A stretch of 37,485 nt of DNA from a virus (IMGVR_UViG_3300005513_000323:1-37485), one strand, 5' to 3'; shown: positions 22,407 to 30,039, counted from the first letter of the stretch. Translations and numbers: made by a program. Notes: a model not told the origin generated them from the sequence alone.

Positions 22407-22745
22407 CTACGCCCGACGACCGACAGCCGGCGCGGTGGTCGTGCCGGCTTCGTCGGGGAGGGTGACGGCGTTGCCCCACACCCAGCACCGGAACGTCTTG
22501 TCGCGGATCGTGAACGAGACGCCGGCGGCGTCGGAGGTCGTGCGGTGGATCCAGCAGTCGACGTGCATCGGGATCGCGCCGAACCGGATCCACGCCTTCG
22601 CGCGGATCGGGTTCGGGTAGATCGTCACCGGGGTCTCGTCGAGTCGCAGTTCCTTCTCAGTGAGGGACTGCAGCGCGTTCTCGCGCGCGATCTTCAGCAG
22701 GAAGTGATCGGCGGCCGCGTCGGCTTCACGCTGGCTCGTGCCCAT
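22407..22745 (-). CDS. unknown protein in the SRAP operon, SOS-linked
   Basis: 112 residues from ATG 22745, five bases after the stop of the preceding gene and ten bases before the SRAP start. The N-terminus is helical (READAAADHFLLKIARENAL). A beta-rich domain follows with ITIYP-like strands, KAWIRFGAIPMHVDCWIHRT and FRCWVWGNAV. It has no membrane segment or signal. Tight packing between the LexA box and SRAP suggests a role in damage tolerance, but no family is recognised. Confidence 0.8.
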   Translation of the reverse strand: MGTSQREADAAADHFLLKIARENALQSLTEKELRLDETPVTIYPNPIRAKAWIRFGAIPMHVDCWIHRTTSDAAGVSFTIRDKTFRCWVWGNAVTLPDEAGTTTAPAVGRRA

Positions 22746-22750
22746 TCAGA

Positions 22751-23029
22751 TCAGAACCCGTCGCGCGCGACCGACGCCGAGATCGCGGCTCTCTCCTCCG
22801 CGTCGCGGCGGATCTCGTCACGGCACCAGTTCTCCGCGGCGAGCAGCCCGTCGTGCACGGTCAACACGTGACGTCTCTTCGGATCCGGCGCCCACCACTC
22901 GACGCGGTGCTTCACCATCGTCTCGCCCGTCTCACGCAGCACGAGCGGTCCCTCCACGATGAGGAATCGGGCGTGGTAGCGGTTGTCCACCACGAGCCAC
23001 TGCGCGCGGGCGAGCGGGATCACGTGCAC
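22751..23029 (-). CDS. unknown first gene of the SOS-box operon
   Basis: 92 residues from GTG 23029 (MHVIPLARAQWLVVDNRYHA). It is basic and Trp-rich with strands around FLIVEGPLVLRE and HRVEWWAPDPKRRHVLTV, ending in an acidic/basic helix. The start lies 20 bp from the SOS box at 23049-23064, so this is the promoter-proximal gene of the leftward operon. The composition could suit nucleic-acid binding, but no motif is diagnostic. Not recognised. Confidence 0.75.
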   Translation of the reverse strand: MHVIPLARAQWLVVDNRYHARFLIVEGPLVLRETGETMVKHRVEWWAPDPKRRHVLTVHDGLLAAENWCRDEIRRDAEERAAISASVARDGF

Positions 23030-23048
23030 GATCGCACTCTAGCCGTAT

Positions 23049-23064
23049 TCGAATGTGTGTTCCA
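23049..23064 (-). promoter_or_regulatory. candidate LexA (SOS) box
   Basis: TCGAATGTGTGTTCCA matches the actinobacterial/Gram-positive box TCGAAC-N4-GTTCGA at ten of twelve conserved bases, with mismatches at the sixth base of the left half and the fifth of the right half. It lies directly upstream of the leftward operon ending in SRAP and GNAT, where a LexA site controlling damage-inducible genes would be expected. Confidence 0.7.
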
Positions 23065-23138
23065 TGGTGTTAACCCATGAGCCTGCGAACAGTCGAAAAG
23101 CCCGTGGGGGCAGCGGGTACGGCACACGAAGTAGCGGA

Positions 23139-24674
23139 TCAGTCGAGCAGACCGTGCCTGTTCGCTATCGCGACTGCCGATGCATTGTCAGAGGTGCCGA
23201 GCTTCCTGTAGATGCTCCGCAGATGCGTCTTGACGGTGTTCTGTGACAGGAACAGGCGTTCCGCCAACTCCCGAGGCCCTGTCTGGTGGGCCAATTCGCT
23301 GAGGACGCGACGTTCCGCGGCGGTTAGCGCGAGGAACTGTCCAATCGCGCTTTCGCGATCATCAGGCAAGGCCTGCACCTGCACGATGAGGTCAGCGTGC
23401 TCAGGAGACAGTGAGTCGAGCAGCTCAGACCGCGGAGCTAGACGGAGGACGGAAGCGTTTCCCTTGCGCTTCAGGGCGGCGGCGAGTCGTGACATCAGCC
23501 GGCGCGCTTCGACCGGCAGACCCAACCGAGAACTGGCGATTGAGATCGACAGAAGCGACTCTGCGTTGAGACGAGGACCCAAGGTGTGCGACGCGGCTGC
23601 ATCGAGAGCCCGGCGTCGAGCCGCCACCACATCGCTGCGGAGCAACAACCGGGATTGTGCCAGCGCGCTGGGGCCACCGGCCGACGCCTCTTCGAGAAGC
23701 ACACGCGCACGCTGCGGCCGCCCAGAGGCGAGGAGAAGGTCCGCCTGGACAGCGTTCAGGAGTTCGAGCGCGAAGTTGCTGGTTCGTCGCCCGCGATGGT
23801 CCGTGGAGAGCTCATCAAGGATGTCGGCTGCTTCCTCCGGTGAGTGAGTCAACATTAGCGCTCGGCCTCGAGCAGCGAGAATGTACGCCCAGTGGTCCAC
23901 AGAGGGCAGCCGTTCGTCTAGTTCGTCGAGCAGCATGTGGGCTCGCGAACCGTTGCCATCCTCAATCGCAACCAGGGCTGCGGCAATGTTCCAGCCTGTT
24001 GCGCCGTAGCTAGCGCGCCAGTCGATGCCGTCCAGCGCTTGGTCAATGCGACCCAGAGTCCGCCGAGCCGCCGGGAAGTCTCCGAAAAACGTCTGCGACA
24101 AGGCCGTCATGCTTTGTACATGCAGTTGGCGCCATTGGCTGGGGTCATCGCGCATCCGGGCCGATGCCCGAACTGCGTCAGGAAAACGCCCGCTGTGTGC
24201 ATACGCGGCGACTACCTGCGTGCCGACGACCCTCACCATGTCGGCAGACGCGAGCAGTTGCGCTGCCGGAAGCCCATCTGCGATCGTTTCCCACCGTTCA
24301 GCGGCATTAGCAGCGTCTTCCGACCGGCTGAGGATTCGATGTGCGCCCAGCTCGATCCCGGCGGAACGGAAACGACGTCCGACATCAGCCACTTCGTCGG
24401 CGCGTGTACGCATGACCTCGATTGCTCGCAAGAGTTCGACCGCGTGCTCGATCTGAGCCCACCCGAGCGAGGTATGGGGCTCGAACCAGGAGGAGGCAGC
24501 GGAAGAGATCACCGTGATCTCGGGGAAGTCTTCCAGGTGCTTTCTGTCGATGGTTGCGACCAGGGCGGCGTACTCACGCCAGGGACCGTTGTACAACTCG
24601 GTGAATCTCCCGACCGACAGGTCGACAAACTCGTCCATCCGCTGCTGCGCGATCAACTCGCGAAACTGATCCAT
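23139..24674 (-). CDS. LuxR-type regulator with long helical N-terminus
   Basis: 511 residues from ATG 24674; the frame also allows GTG 24677 and TTG 24689. The last 65 residues are a LuxR/GerE helix-turn-helix: LTAAERRVLSELAHQTGPRE, then AERLFLSQNTVKTHLRSIY, then RKLGTSDNASAV. The first 440 residues are helical and Ala/Leu/Arg-rich like TPR arrays of the MalT/LAL family. No Walker A motif is visible, so it is not a complete LAL ATPase regulator. It is divergent from the Tat-exported repeat protein, about 490 bp away, and is the obvious candidate to control it. GC is visibly lower than in the flanking chromosome. Confidence 0.85.
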   Translation of the reverse strand: MDQFRELIAQQRMDEFVDLSVGRFTELYNGPWREYAALVATIDRKHLEDFPEITVISSAASSWFEPHTSLGWAQIEHAVELLRAIEVMRTRADEVADVGRRFRSAGIELGAHRILSRSEDAANAAERWETIADGLPAAQLLASADMVRVVGTQVVAAYAHSGRFPDAVRASARMRDDPSQWRQLHVQSMTALSQTFFGDFPAARRTLGRIDQALDGIDWRASYGATGWNIAAALVAIEDGNGSRAHMLLDELDERLPSVDHWAYILAARGRALMLTHSPEEAADILDELSTDHRGRRTSNFALELLNAVQADLLLASGRPQRARVLLEEASAGGPSALAQSRLLLRSDVVAARRRALDAAASHTLGPRLNAESLLSISIASSRLGLPVEARRLMSRLAAALKRKGNASVLRLAPRSELLDSLSPEHADLIVQVQALPDDRESAIGQFLALTAAERRVLSELAHQTGPRELAERLFLSQNTVKTHLRSIYRKLGTSDNASAVAIANRHGLLD

Positions 24675-24689
24675 CACCCCGAAGCCCAA

Positions 24690-25165
24690 CCCTTAGTCAT
24701 ACGTGCGTGTTCCCGTCACACGCTATCGGGAGCGGGACGGTCGAAGCCCAGCATCGACGCCATCGGAGCGACCCAGTAACGGCGGCCAGTCTCCGCGGCT
24801 GTGGCCGAAGATGCGTGCTCTGCGACCGGGCTTCGAGCTACGCATCGGTCGACGCTCCATGCAAATGGCCACTCAGCCTGTCACCTCCTCTCTCACCCCA
24901 TGGTTCACCCGTTTGTTCATCCATCTTGGGAGATTGTGCTGAACGACCTCCCCAGTAGCGTGGATCTCGTTCATAGGTTGGTGCAGGCAGATTGATGGAT
25001 TTGCCATTTAACTGTCGATGACCGTGCCTCGAAACAGAGGCGCGCAACGAAGCGCTCAAACCATCGATAAATATCTCGGCAGGGATTAGAAAAGGATCTT
25101 CGAGAGACGTTCGTATGCCCGATACGCGCATTCCTGATCTCACATTCCAAGAAAAAGGGGGAGAA
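24690..25165. promoter_or_regulatory. long divergent intergenic region
   Basis: This 476-bp gap between the LuxR gene and the exported repeat protein has no convincing gene. It becomes AT-rich between about 24990 and 25110 (ATTTGCCATTTAACTG, GATAAATATC). That is unusual for this genome and fits a promoter and regulator-binding region, but I cannot place -35/-10 boxes with confidence. The rightward gene's ribosome site is AAAAAGGGGGAG just before 25166. Confidence 0.5.
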
Positions 25166-26542
25166 ATGAAAGACATGGATTCTGGACCTGGATCACAAGT
25201 CTCACGACGAACAGTTGTGCTCGGAGCCGCCTGGTCAGTGCCGGTGATTGCTGCGGCTGTGTCCGTCCCGGTTTCCTCAGCGTCGGCTGGCCAGCCGACG
25301 CTCGCTTTCCTCAACGGCCCGTTCGCGGTGACTGCATGCGATCCGATTCCGCAGCTCGTGATCCAAGCGACCACGAACGGCACTACGCCAGCAATCGGCA
25401 CGACGGTGACTGTGGCCCTCCCGGATGGCCTCACGTGGAGTGATGGAACAACGGCGCCGCGGAGCTTCGTGACGGACAATGCCGGGCAGGTCAAGCTCGA
25501 TGGGCTCAAGCTGGTGGACACGAGAGTGTCCGGTGATCTCACCCTCATCGCTGACGGCGCGGGTGGCCCGGCAAACGGCGCCGTTTCGGTGTCGCCTGCA
25601 CCGCAGGTGATGAAGTACTACAACAAGAACAGCGATGGCACGTCGAGCACGGGCACTTACACAAGCCCACCTTTGGGATCGCAGCCCCTCGGTGAGGGGT
25701 TCTGGCTCGCGCCGGACGGAGTTCTGTACTCCGGCAACAAGGCCATTGCATCGAACGTCACATCAGGTTCGGCATACCCCTACCAGCTCAAGGGCGGAAT
25801 CGGCGCAACATTGAGTGTTCAGTACGTGACTGCAGACGGTGTTCAGCATTGGTACAACGAGTTTCCCGACGGTACAGACTCGTCCGGAATGTACTCGATT
25901 CCGGCTGGCTCCACGACCCTTGGCGAAGGCTTCCATCTTGCACCCAATGGAGACCTTTTCCTGGACTCGACGCTCGTCGCAAGCAACGTTTCAACCGCCG
26001 TTGCCTACCCGTACGAGTCAGAAGATCTGACGGTGTACCGGAGCGTTCAGTTCGTGACCGCGGACGGTGTGCAGCACTGGTACAACATCAACAACGTCAC
26101 AACCGTGGCGGCTCAGGGCACATATTCAGGCGTACCTGCGGGCGCCAAGCCTCTGGGCGAGGGATACTGGCTCGCACCGAATGGAGATCTCTACTTGGAC
26201 GGCCTCATGGTGGCGAGCGGCGTAACCGATGCAGCCGCATACCTGTACCGCCCAACGTCGACCAGCACACCCGCGCGAGGCATCCAGTACACGACCTCCG
26301 ATGGCGTACTTCACTGGTACAACAGCTTCGTGACAAACCCGGCGACGACGACCCAGGGAGTGTATGCAGTCACGCCGACGGGTTCCAAGCCCCTCGGCCA
26401 GGGCTACTGGCTAGCGCCGAACGGCGACCTCTACCTGGACGACGTTGTCATCGATCACAACGTCCGGCCCTCGGCTGTCGCGTACATGACCGACGGCACG
26501 CAACCCGCCAAGAGCGTCCAATACGTCACGTCGGCGTGCTGA
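25166..26542 (+). CDS. Tat-exported protein with four-fold repeat domain
   Basis: 458 residues from ATG 25166 after AGGGGGAG; the frame also opens at 25115 without a site. Ser13-Arg14-Arg15 with RRTVVLGAAWSVPVIAAAVS forms a twin-arginine signal ending near SASA. Residues about 45-145 resemble a bacterial Ig-like domain. Residues 148-448 are four repeats of 69-78 residues, each with QHWYN-like, PLGEGYWLAPNGDLYLD and an AYxY end. A final partial copy (SVQYVTSAC) ends in Cys. Probably a cell-surface or secreted beta-rich protein under control of the divergent LuxR regulator. No named family recognised. Confidence 0.85.
   Translation: MKDMDSGPGSQVSRRTVVLGAAWSVPVIAAAVSVPVSSASAGQPTLAFLNGPFAVTACDPIPQLVIQATTNGTTPAIGTTVTVALPDGLTWSDGTTAPRSFVTDNAGQVKLDGLKLVDTRVSGDLTLIADGAGGPANGAVSVSPAPQVMKYYNKNSDGTSSTGTYTSPPLGSQPLGEGFWLAPDGVLYSGNKAIASNVTSGSAYPYQLKGGIGATLSVQYVTADGVQHWYNEFPDGTDSSGMYSIPAGSTTLGEGFHLAPNGDLFLDSTLVASNVSTAVAYPYESEDLTVYRSVQFVTADGVQHWYNINNVTTVAAQGTYSGVPAGAKPLGEGYWLAPNGDLYLDGLMVASGVTDAAAYLYRPTSTSTPARGIQYTTSDGVLHWYNSFVTNPATTTQGVYAVTPTGSKPLGQGYWLAPNGDLYLDDVVIDHNVRPSAVAYMTDGTQPAKSVQYVTSAC
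25607..26542 (+). repeat. tandem protein repeat (four copies and a partial fifth)
   Basis: Within the exported protein, units begin at about 25607, 25814, 26042 and 26276, with a partial fifth near 26510. Unit length is 69, 76, 78 and about 78 codons. Each carries an aromatic start (xxQYxTxDGVxHWYN), a LGEGYWLAPNGDLYLD core and an AYxY end. Protein identity is clear between copies, while the DNA has diverged, so the duplication is old or under recombination-limiting selection. Confidence 0.85.
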
Positions 26543-26628
26543 TCGTCGTTAGGGATAACCAAGACGCGAGTCTCGATCTCGTCGCGCTCGAGGAAGTCAA
26601 ATCCGCTTGCTAACCTGCGCGGCGCCGT

Positions 26629-26665
26629 GGGGAGGTGGCATCTGTACCGGAGACGCCGCCTCCCC
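26629..26665 (+). terminator. hairpin downstream of the exported repeat protein
   Basis: GGGGAGGTGGC (26629-26639) pairs with GCCGCCTCCCC (26655-26665) with a single G-T wobble. It lies 90 bp after the repeat-protein stop and 27 bp before the next start. No T-run follows, so it may be a weak terminator or a leader structure of the next gene. Confidence 0.5.
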
Positions 26666-26691
26666 GCGGATAGGTCAGAAGGGGGATTTCT

Positions 26692-27069
26692 ATGGAGGGT
26701 AACGGCGCGACAGTCTTTGATTGGAGCAGTCGCGATGGGCAGGAAGCAGAGCATCGGCGACACGTAGAGTCTGAGCTGCGTCGGGGTGCTGCAGAGGGAC
26801 AACGCCTCTCTCGTAGAGCTCTGCAGTTGCTGGAGAGCGTCGTCAGTCAAGGTTCACGCGCTGAACGCACTTCGGTTCCCTGGGACAGGGTCCTTCGGCA
26901 CATGCCGGCCGCGCGGCGACTTGAGATGCTGATCGCGAAGAGGCTTGTTGTGCGATCTCGAGGATCGTTGTATCCGACTATCGCGGGGCTCGGCGCTGTC
27001 CACCGAGGCTACCGCCGAGGCGGGGCGACGGATTGGGTGGAACAGTTCGAAGAGCCACGACGCGGCTGA
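26692..27069 (+). CDS. small winged-helix-like protein, unknown
   Basis: 125 residues from ATG 26692 with AAGGGGGA upstream. The middle (RALQLLESVVSQGSRAER, then VLRHMPAARRLEMLIAKRLV) and the end (SRGSLYPTIAGLGAVHRGYR) resemble a winged-helix fold with a helix-helix-strand wing. There is no signal or membrane segment. GC is lower than in the phage region. A reverse-strand frame overlaps it but lacks a ribosome site. It could be a regulator of the neighbouring repeat protein. Function not shown. Confidence 0.6.
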   Translation: MEGNGATVFDWSSRDGQEAEHRRHVESELRRGAAEGQRLSRRALQLLESVVSQGSRAERTSVPWDRVLRHMPAARRLEMLIAKRLVVRSRGSLYPTIAGLGAVHRGYRRGGATDWVEQFEEPRRG

Positions 27070-27190
27070 GGGCGAACGCCCCGAACACGAATGCAGATCA
27101 CCTCGGCTCGTTGATCTACGGCATCACGGTCGCTCGGTCCTTCTTGCGTGCCTTGTTTCTGGGATCTCGACCGATTCACGAGTGTGACTA

Positions 27191-27220
27191 GTGCCTGTTC
27201 CCCGATCAGGGATCAGGCAC
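27191..27220. repeat. interrupted palindrome at the left edge of the Tad fragments
   Basis: GTGCCTG (27191-27197) and CAGGCAC (27214-27220) pair, with TCCC/GGGA pairing inside after a T/T mismatch and a six-base CGATCA loop. The stop codon of the cut-short GDVPGW-type gene lies inside it. It may be a terminator without T-run, or a recombination site marking where the tad locus was broken. Confidence 0.5.
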
Positions 27221-27572
27221 GTGTCACGAACGTGATCAGGACCCAGCCCGGTACGTCTCCGACCTCGTCGTCGACTGTGCGTCGGAGGGTCGCCGTCGCT
27301 CGTCGCCACCCCTTCGCCCGGGGAGTGGAAGCCCCGACAGCACCCGCAGTGCAGTGGGCTTCCCGGACCCGGCCCGGCTTGAACGGGCTGCCACCCTCAC
27401 CAGACTGCGGGTCGGGCGCACCCTTACCGGGTAGATGCGCCTTGGGCGGGCTCGTCTGCACGCTAGCAAAGACGCCCGCGCCGTCCAAGGGGCGGCTCGA
27501 GTCTTGGCGTGGGTAGAAGCGCGCATCGGAGCAAGGCGGAGCGGGGCGGAGGGGGAGGCGATCTGCGGACAT
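27213..27572 (-). pseudogene. truncated GDVPGW-motif small membrane protein (Tad/Flp-associated)
   Basis: A leftward frame from ATG 27572 (GAAGGGA upstream) ends in DDEVGDVPGWVLIT followed by FVTRA and a stop. As I remember, small actinobacterial proteins beside TadB/C and TadE genes carry GDVPGWVLVTLMTAG and continue into a membrane helix and tail. Here the helix is cut just after the motif and nothing like the continuation appears in any frame leftward. The N-terminal 100 residues are unusually long and low-complexity, so the true start is uncertain. The 650 bp between 27070 and 27723 holds only this remnant, the T2SSF fragment and the palindrome. Confidence 0.5.
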
Positions 27573-27611
27573 GAGGGGTTCCCTTCGAGGAGGTGGAAGA
27601 CGAGGACGGTC

Positions 27612-27716
27612 TCAGCCGATACCGAGCCGCAGGATGAAGACACCCGGAAACACGGCGAAGAGCACGCTGAGCGGGAGGATCAGGAACACGAGCGGGAGCA
27701 GAAGTAGGTAATAACC
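27612..27716 (-). pseudogene. C-terminal fragment of a TadB/TadC-like (T2SSF) protein
   Basis: A leftward frame reading LLLLPLVFLILPLSVLFAVF, then PGVFILRLGIG and TGA at 27612-27614. This is the typical last membrane segment of type II/IV secretion F-domain proteins (TadB/TadC), which form the inner-membrane platform of Tad/Flp pili. Upstream in frame it reaches a stop at 27720-27722 with no start, so only about 31 residues remain. It directly abuts the integrase gene, implying that the rest of the gene was separated by integration. Confidence 0.6.
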
Positions 27717-27723
27717 TTTCTAC

Positions 27724-29175
27724 ATGGCACTCATCCCCGCAGCGAGCTACGCCCGCATCTCCCAGAAGGTCGAGCGCGACAAGGTAGCCGACCAGCATGC
27801 ACAGAATGCTCGTCACGCGAAGGCCCGGGGCTACCAAATCGTGGCGAAGTTCACTGACGACGGCATTACAGGCCTCGGGCACAAGGAACGTCCCGGATTC
27901 GAGGCAATGCTCTCAGCGGCCGACCGCGGCGCCTTCCAGGTGATCATCGCCACTGAGGAGGAGCGCCTAGCGCGCAATGTCGAGGAGAAGCTAGAGCTGC
28001 ACGCTGCATGCGAGGACTTCAAGATTGTGTTCGACACGATCCGTGACGGGTATGTCGACCCCTCCACCGACTCGGGTGAATTCATGTCCACGATCCGTGC
28101 TGCGGTCGGCAAGATCGAGTCGAAGCGGAAAGCCCGCCGACAGCGGGACACTTCCGATGAGCGAGCGGCAGAGGGGCAGCCCACCGCTCGGCCTGGCTAT
28201 GGCTATCGGCGTGAGGATGGGCGTGATGTGGTCTTCGAAGCAGAGGCCGCAGTCATACGTGAGACCGCTCGCCGTGTACTCGATGGGGAGTCCCTACGGT
28301 CGGTTGCCGCAGACCTGAACCAGCGGGGCATCCCTTCGCCACGCACGAGGGAGCTCGCCCGCAAGGCGCAGCGCGAGGAAGTGGAGCCTCCCCCGCCGAT
28401 CCCCTGGCAGGGCATCACCTTGCGCCAGCTCATCCGCCGCCCATCGCTCGCAGGACTCCGTACCCATCGAGGCAAAGTCGTCGGCAAATTCGACCCCGAC
28501 AAGCACCCTGCGATCCTCAATGAGGACACTCACACCCGGTTGGAGGCGCTGCTCACGGACCCGAGCCGAGCGCAGGGCACGGGTGGCCGCACCCCGGTTC
28601 ACCTACTGTCGGGGTTGGCCGTGTGCGGTCGATGCGGCGGGCGAATGAAACGGATACCAGGGTGGGCGCCGAAGCCGGGGCAGGAATCCAAGGCAGTAAA
28701 GGCCGCGTACTCGTGCGGCGACTGCCACAAGGTGCGTCGCATCCAAGAGTCGGTGGACGAGTTCGTGACGGAGGTTATCCTTCGCCGCCTCGAACAGCCC
28801 GACGCTGCATCGCTGTTCCGTCAGGGCGATGAGGGTGCCGCACAGCAAGCCCGTGACGCTATCGATGTCATCGACGCCCGACTCGCCACCGCCGCCGATC
28901 AGTTTGCCGAGGGTGTCCTGACCGGCGACCAGCTACGCCGCATCACCGAACGTCTACGGGCCGACCGTGGCGCGCACGAACGCATTGTGGCGGATTCGAT
29001 GCCCGCTCGCGTGCCCGTCGGCGTACTGGGGCCTCTAGCACGCCAGACCTGGGCCGGACTACACATCGACAGCCGACGCGCCATCATCAACGCCCTGGCC
29101 GCGGTGATCATCGAGCCGCAAGGTAGCGGACGATCATTCGATCCTGACCTCATCCGCATCGTGTGGCGCGCGTAA
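27724..29175 (+). CDS. large serine recombinase (integrase)
   Basis: 483 residues from ATG 27724. Residues 5-150 are the resolvase catalytic domain: SYARISQKVERD with nucleophile Ser13, a DGITG segment, and IIATEEERLARN. Residues about 165-275 are the recombinase DNA-binding domain (RPGYGYRR, LRSVAADLNQRGIPSPR, ITLRQLIRRPSLAGLR). Residues 295-345 are a zinc ribbon with Cys301, Cys304, Cys331 and Cys334, followed by a coiled coil and a C-terminal helical part. Length and domain order match phage- and ICE-type large serine integrases that recombine attP with attB in one direction. It lies at the left end of the element and follows a broken tad gene. Confidence 0.93.
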   Translation: MALIPAASYARISQKVERDKVADQHAQNARHAKARGYQIVAKFTDDGITGLGHKERPGFEAMLSAADRGAFQVIIATEEERLARNVEEKLELHAACEDFKIVFDTIRDGYVDPSTDSGEFMSTIRAAVGKIESKRKARRQRDTSDERAAEGQPTARPGYGYRREDGRDVVFEAEAAVIRETARRVLDGESLRSVAADLNQRGIPSPRTRELARKAQREEVEPPPPIPWQGITLRQLIRRPSLAGLRTHRGKVVGKFDPDKHPAILNEDTHTRLEALLTDPSRAQGTGGRTPVHLLSGLAVCGRCGGRMKRIPGWAPKPGQESKAVKAAYSCGDCHKVRRIQESVDEFVTEVILRRLEQPDAASLFRQGDEGAAQQARDAIDVIDARLATAADQFAEGVLTGDQLRRITERLRADRGAHERIVADSMPARVPVGVLGPLARQTWAGLHIDSRRAIINALAAVIIEPQGSGRSFDPDLIRIVWRA

Positions 29176-29212
29176 GTTGGCTGCCGGGAACATGTCGACA
29201 CCAGCGGCTCCG

Positions 29213-29725
29213 CTACGAGGACAGCACCAGTTGATGCAGCAGCGTCTTGATCTGTTCTGCTTCTTTGTGCGACACACGGAAGCCGATTGCCAGAGACGAC
29301 GAAGTCACAGACACGACCGTATTGATCATCCCGTCACGCTTTGTCGTCACGCCGGTGATGGCCTTCATCGGGATCATCTCGCTTCCAGACCTGCCGCTCT
29401 TGACACCGGTGGCGATCATCGAGAGCCCTAGCGTCATCATGCCCGCGGCAACCTTCGCACCGGACACCCCGCCTTCACGTTTCCACTCGATGCGATCCGG
29501 ATAGATCTCGACATCCGCGTTCTTGCCGTCGATGTGTGACTTGAACTTCATCAGCGACCCATCAGAGGTGAATGTAGCCGCCTGGCCCGCACCGGGAGCA
29601 GGTGGAGCGGGCGGCGCTGTCGGCGTCGGCAGCTGCTTGGGACGGTGTTGATCTGTCCATGCCGACCCGTCCCAGTACGTCTCCCAGTCATCGCCGTTCG
29701 GATACCAACCCGCAGGTGCACTCAT
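29213..29725 (-). CDS. DUF2510 plus PH-like domain protein
   Basis: 170 residues. Start ATG 29725 is preferred for its AGGAGG at ideal distance; the frame extends to 29878 without a site. Residues 5-28 are a DUF2510 motif (APAGWYPNGDDWETYWDGSA, then WTDQHRP). A Pro/Ala linker follows, then about residues 52-165 a beta-rich PH-like domain (KFKSHIDGKNADVEIYPDRI, GLSMIATGVKSG, AIGFRVSHKEAEQIKTLL). It is divergent from the XRE gene, and both starts flank the candidate operator at 29752-29773. DUF2510 proteins are common in actinobacterial envelopes and mobile elements. Role here unknown. Confidence 0.85.
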   Translation of the reverse strand: MSAPAGWYPNGDDWETYWDGSAWTDQHRPKQLPTPTAPPAPPAPGAGQAATFTSDGSLMKFKSHIDGKNADVEIYPDRIEWKREGGVSGAKVAAGMMTLGLSMIATGVKSGRSGSEMIPMKAITGVTTKRDGMINTVVSVTSSSLAIGFRVSHKEAEQIKTLLHQLVLSS

Positions 29726-29751
29726 CGAAACGCCTCCTTCTTCTGTGATGT

Positions 29752-29773
29752 GACTCATAGTCCGTGGACTCAT
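29752..29773. promoter_or_regulatory. candidate operator between divergent DUF2510 and XRE genes
   Basis: GACTCAT occurs twice as a direct repeat (29752-29758 and 29767-29773, 15 bp apart), and the overlapping AGTCCGTGGACT (29759-29770) is a perfect 5-bp inverted repeat around GT. It is 27 bp from both the leftward start at 29725 and the rightward start at 29800. This is the arrangement expected for a repressor site controlling both. Confidence 0.5.
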
Positions 29774-29799
29774 TGTCACCTTAGCGAAAGCGTGTACGG

Positions 29800-30027
29800 G
29801 TGACTGATCCCGTTCCGCCGCATCGCGCCGCATTCGGTGCGCGCGTGCGTGAACTAAGGAATCGACACGGCTGGTCACAAGAAGACTTCGCTCACCGTGC
29901 CAAACTTGACCGCACCTACGTGTCCGGCATCGAGCGAGGACAGCGGAACCCGACGCTGGACCTCATCTATCGGCTCGCCCAAACGCTCGGCGTCCCGGCC
30001 GCGGATCTCTTGACAGACGGCTCGTAG
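29800..30027 (+). CDS. XRE-family helix-turn-helix repressor
   Basis: 75 residues from GTG 29800. Nearly the whole protein is an HTH_3/Cro-CI domain: FGARVRELRNRHGWSQEDFA, then HRAKLDRTYVSGIERGQRNP, then TLDLIYRLAQTLGVPAADL. It has no C-terminal oligomerisation or peptidase domain, so it is a minimal phage/ICE-type repressor. It sits right after the integrase and probably maintains the integrated state by binding the operator upstream of its own start. Confidence 0.88.
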   Translation: MTDPVPPHRAAFGARVRELRNRHGWSQEDFAHRAKLDRTYVSGIERGQRNPTLDLIYRLAQTLGVPAADLLTDGS

Positions 30028-30039
30028 CCCAGCCTCGCG

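Noticed and set aside
25607-26542. CRISPR-like or DNA-level tandem array
   Set aside because: The repetition is of about 76 codons at protein level with diverged DNA; not short palindromic repeats with spacers.
26455-26850. Leftward 131-residue frame overlapping the end of the repeat protein and the small winged-helix-like gene
   Set aside because: No ribosome site and overlaps two better-supported rightward genes; codon pattern not convincing.
27236-27643. Leftward frame beginning MSSSCGSVSAETVLVF, which looks like a TadE start
   Set aside because: Overlaps the T2SSF fragment in another frame, has no ribosome site and becomes Arg/Pro-rich immediately; the GSVSAE-like start is probably chance, although the tad context made it tempting.
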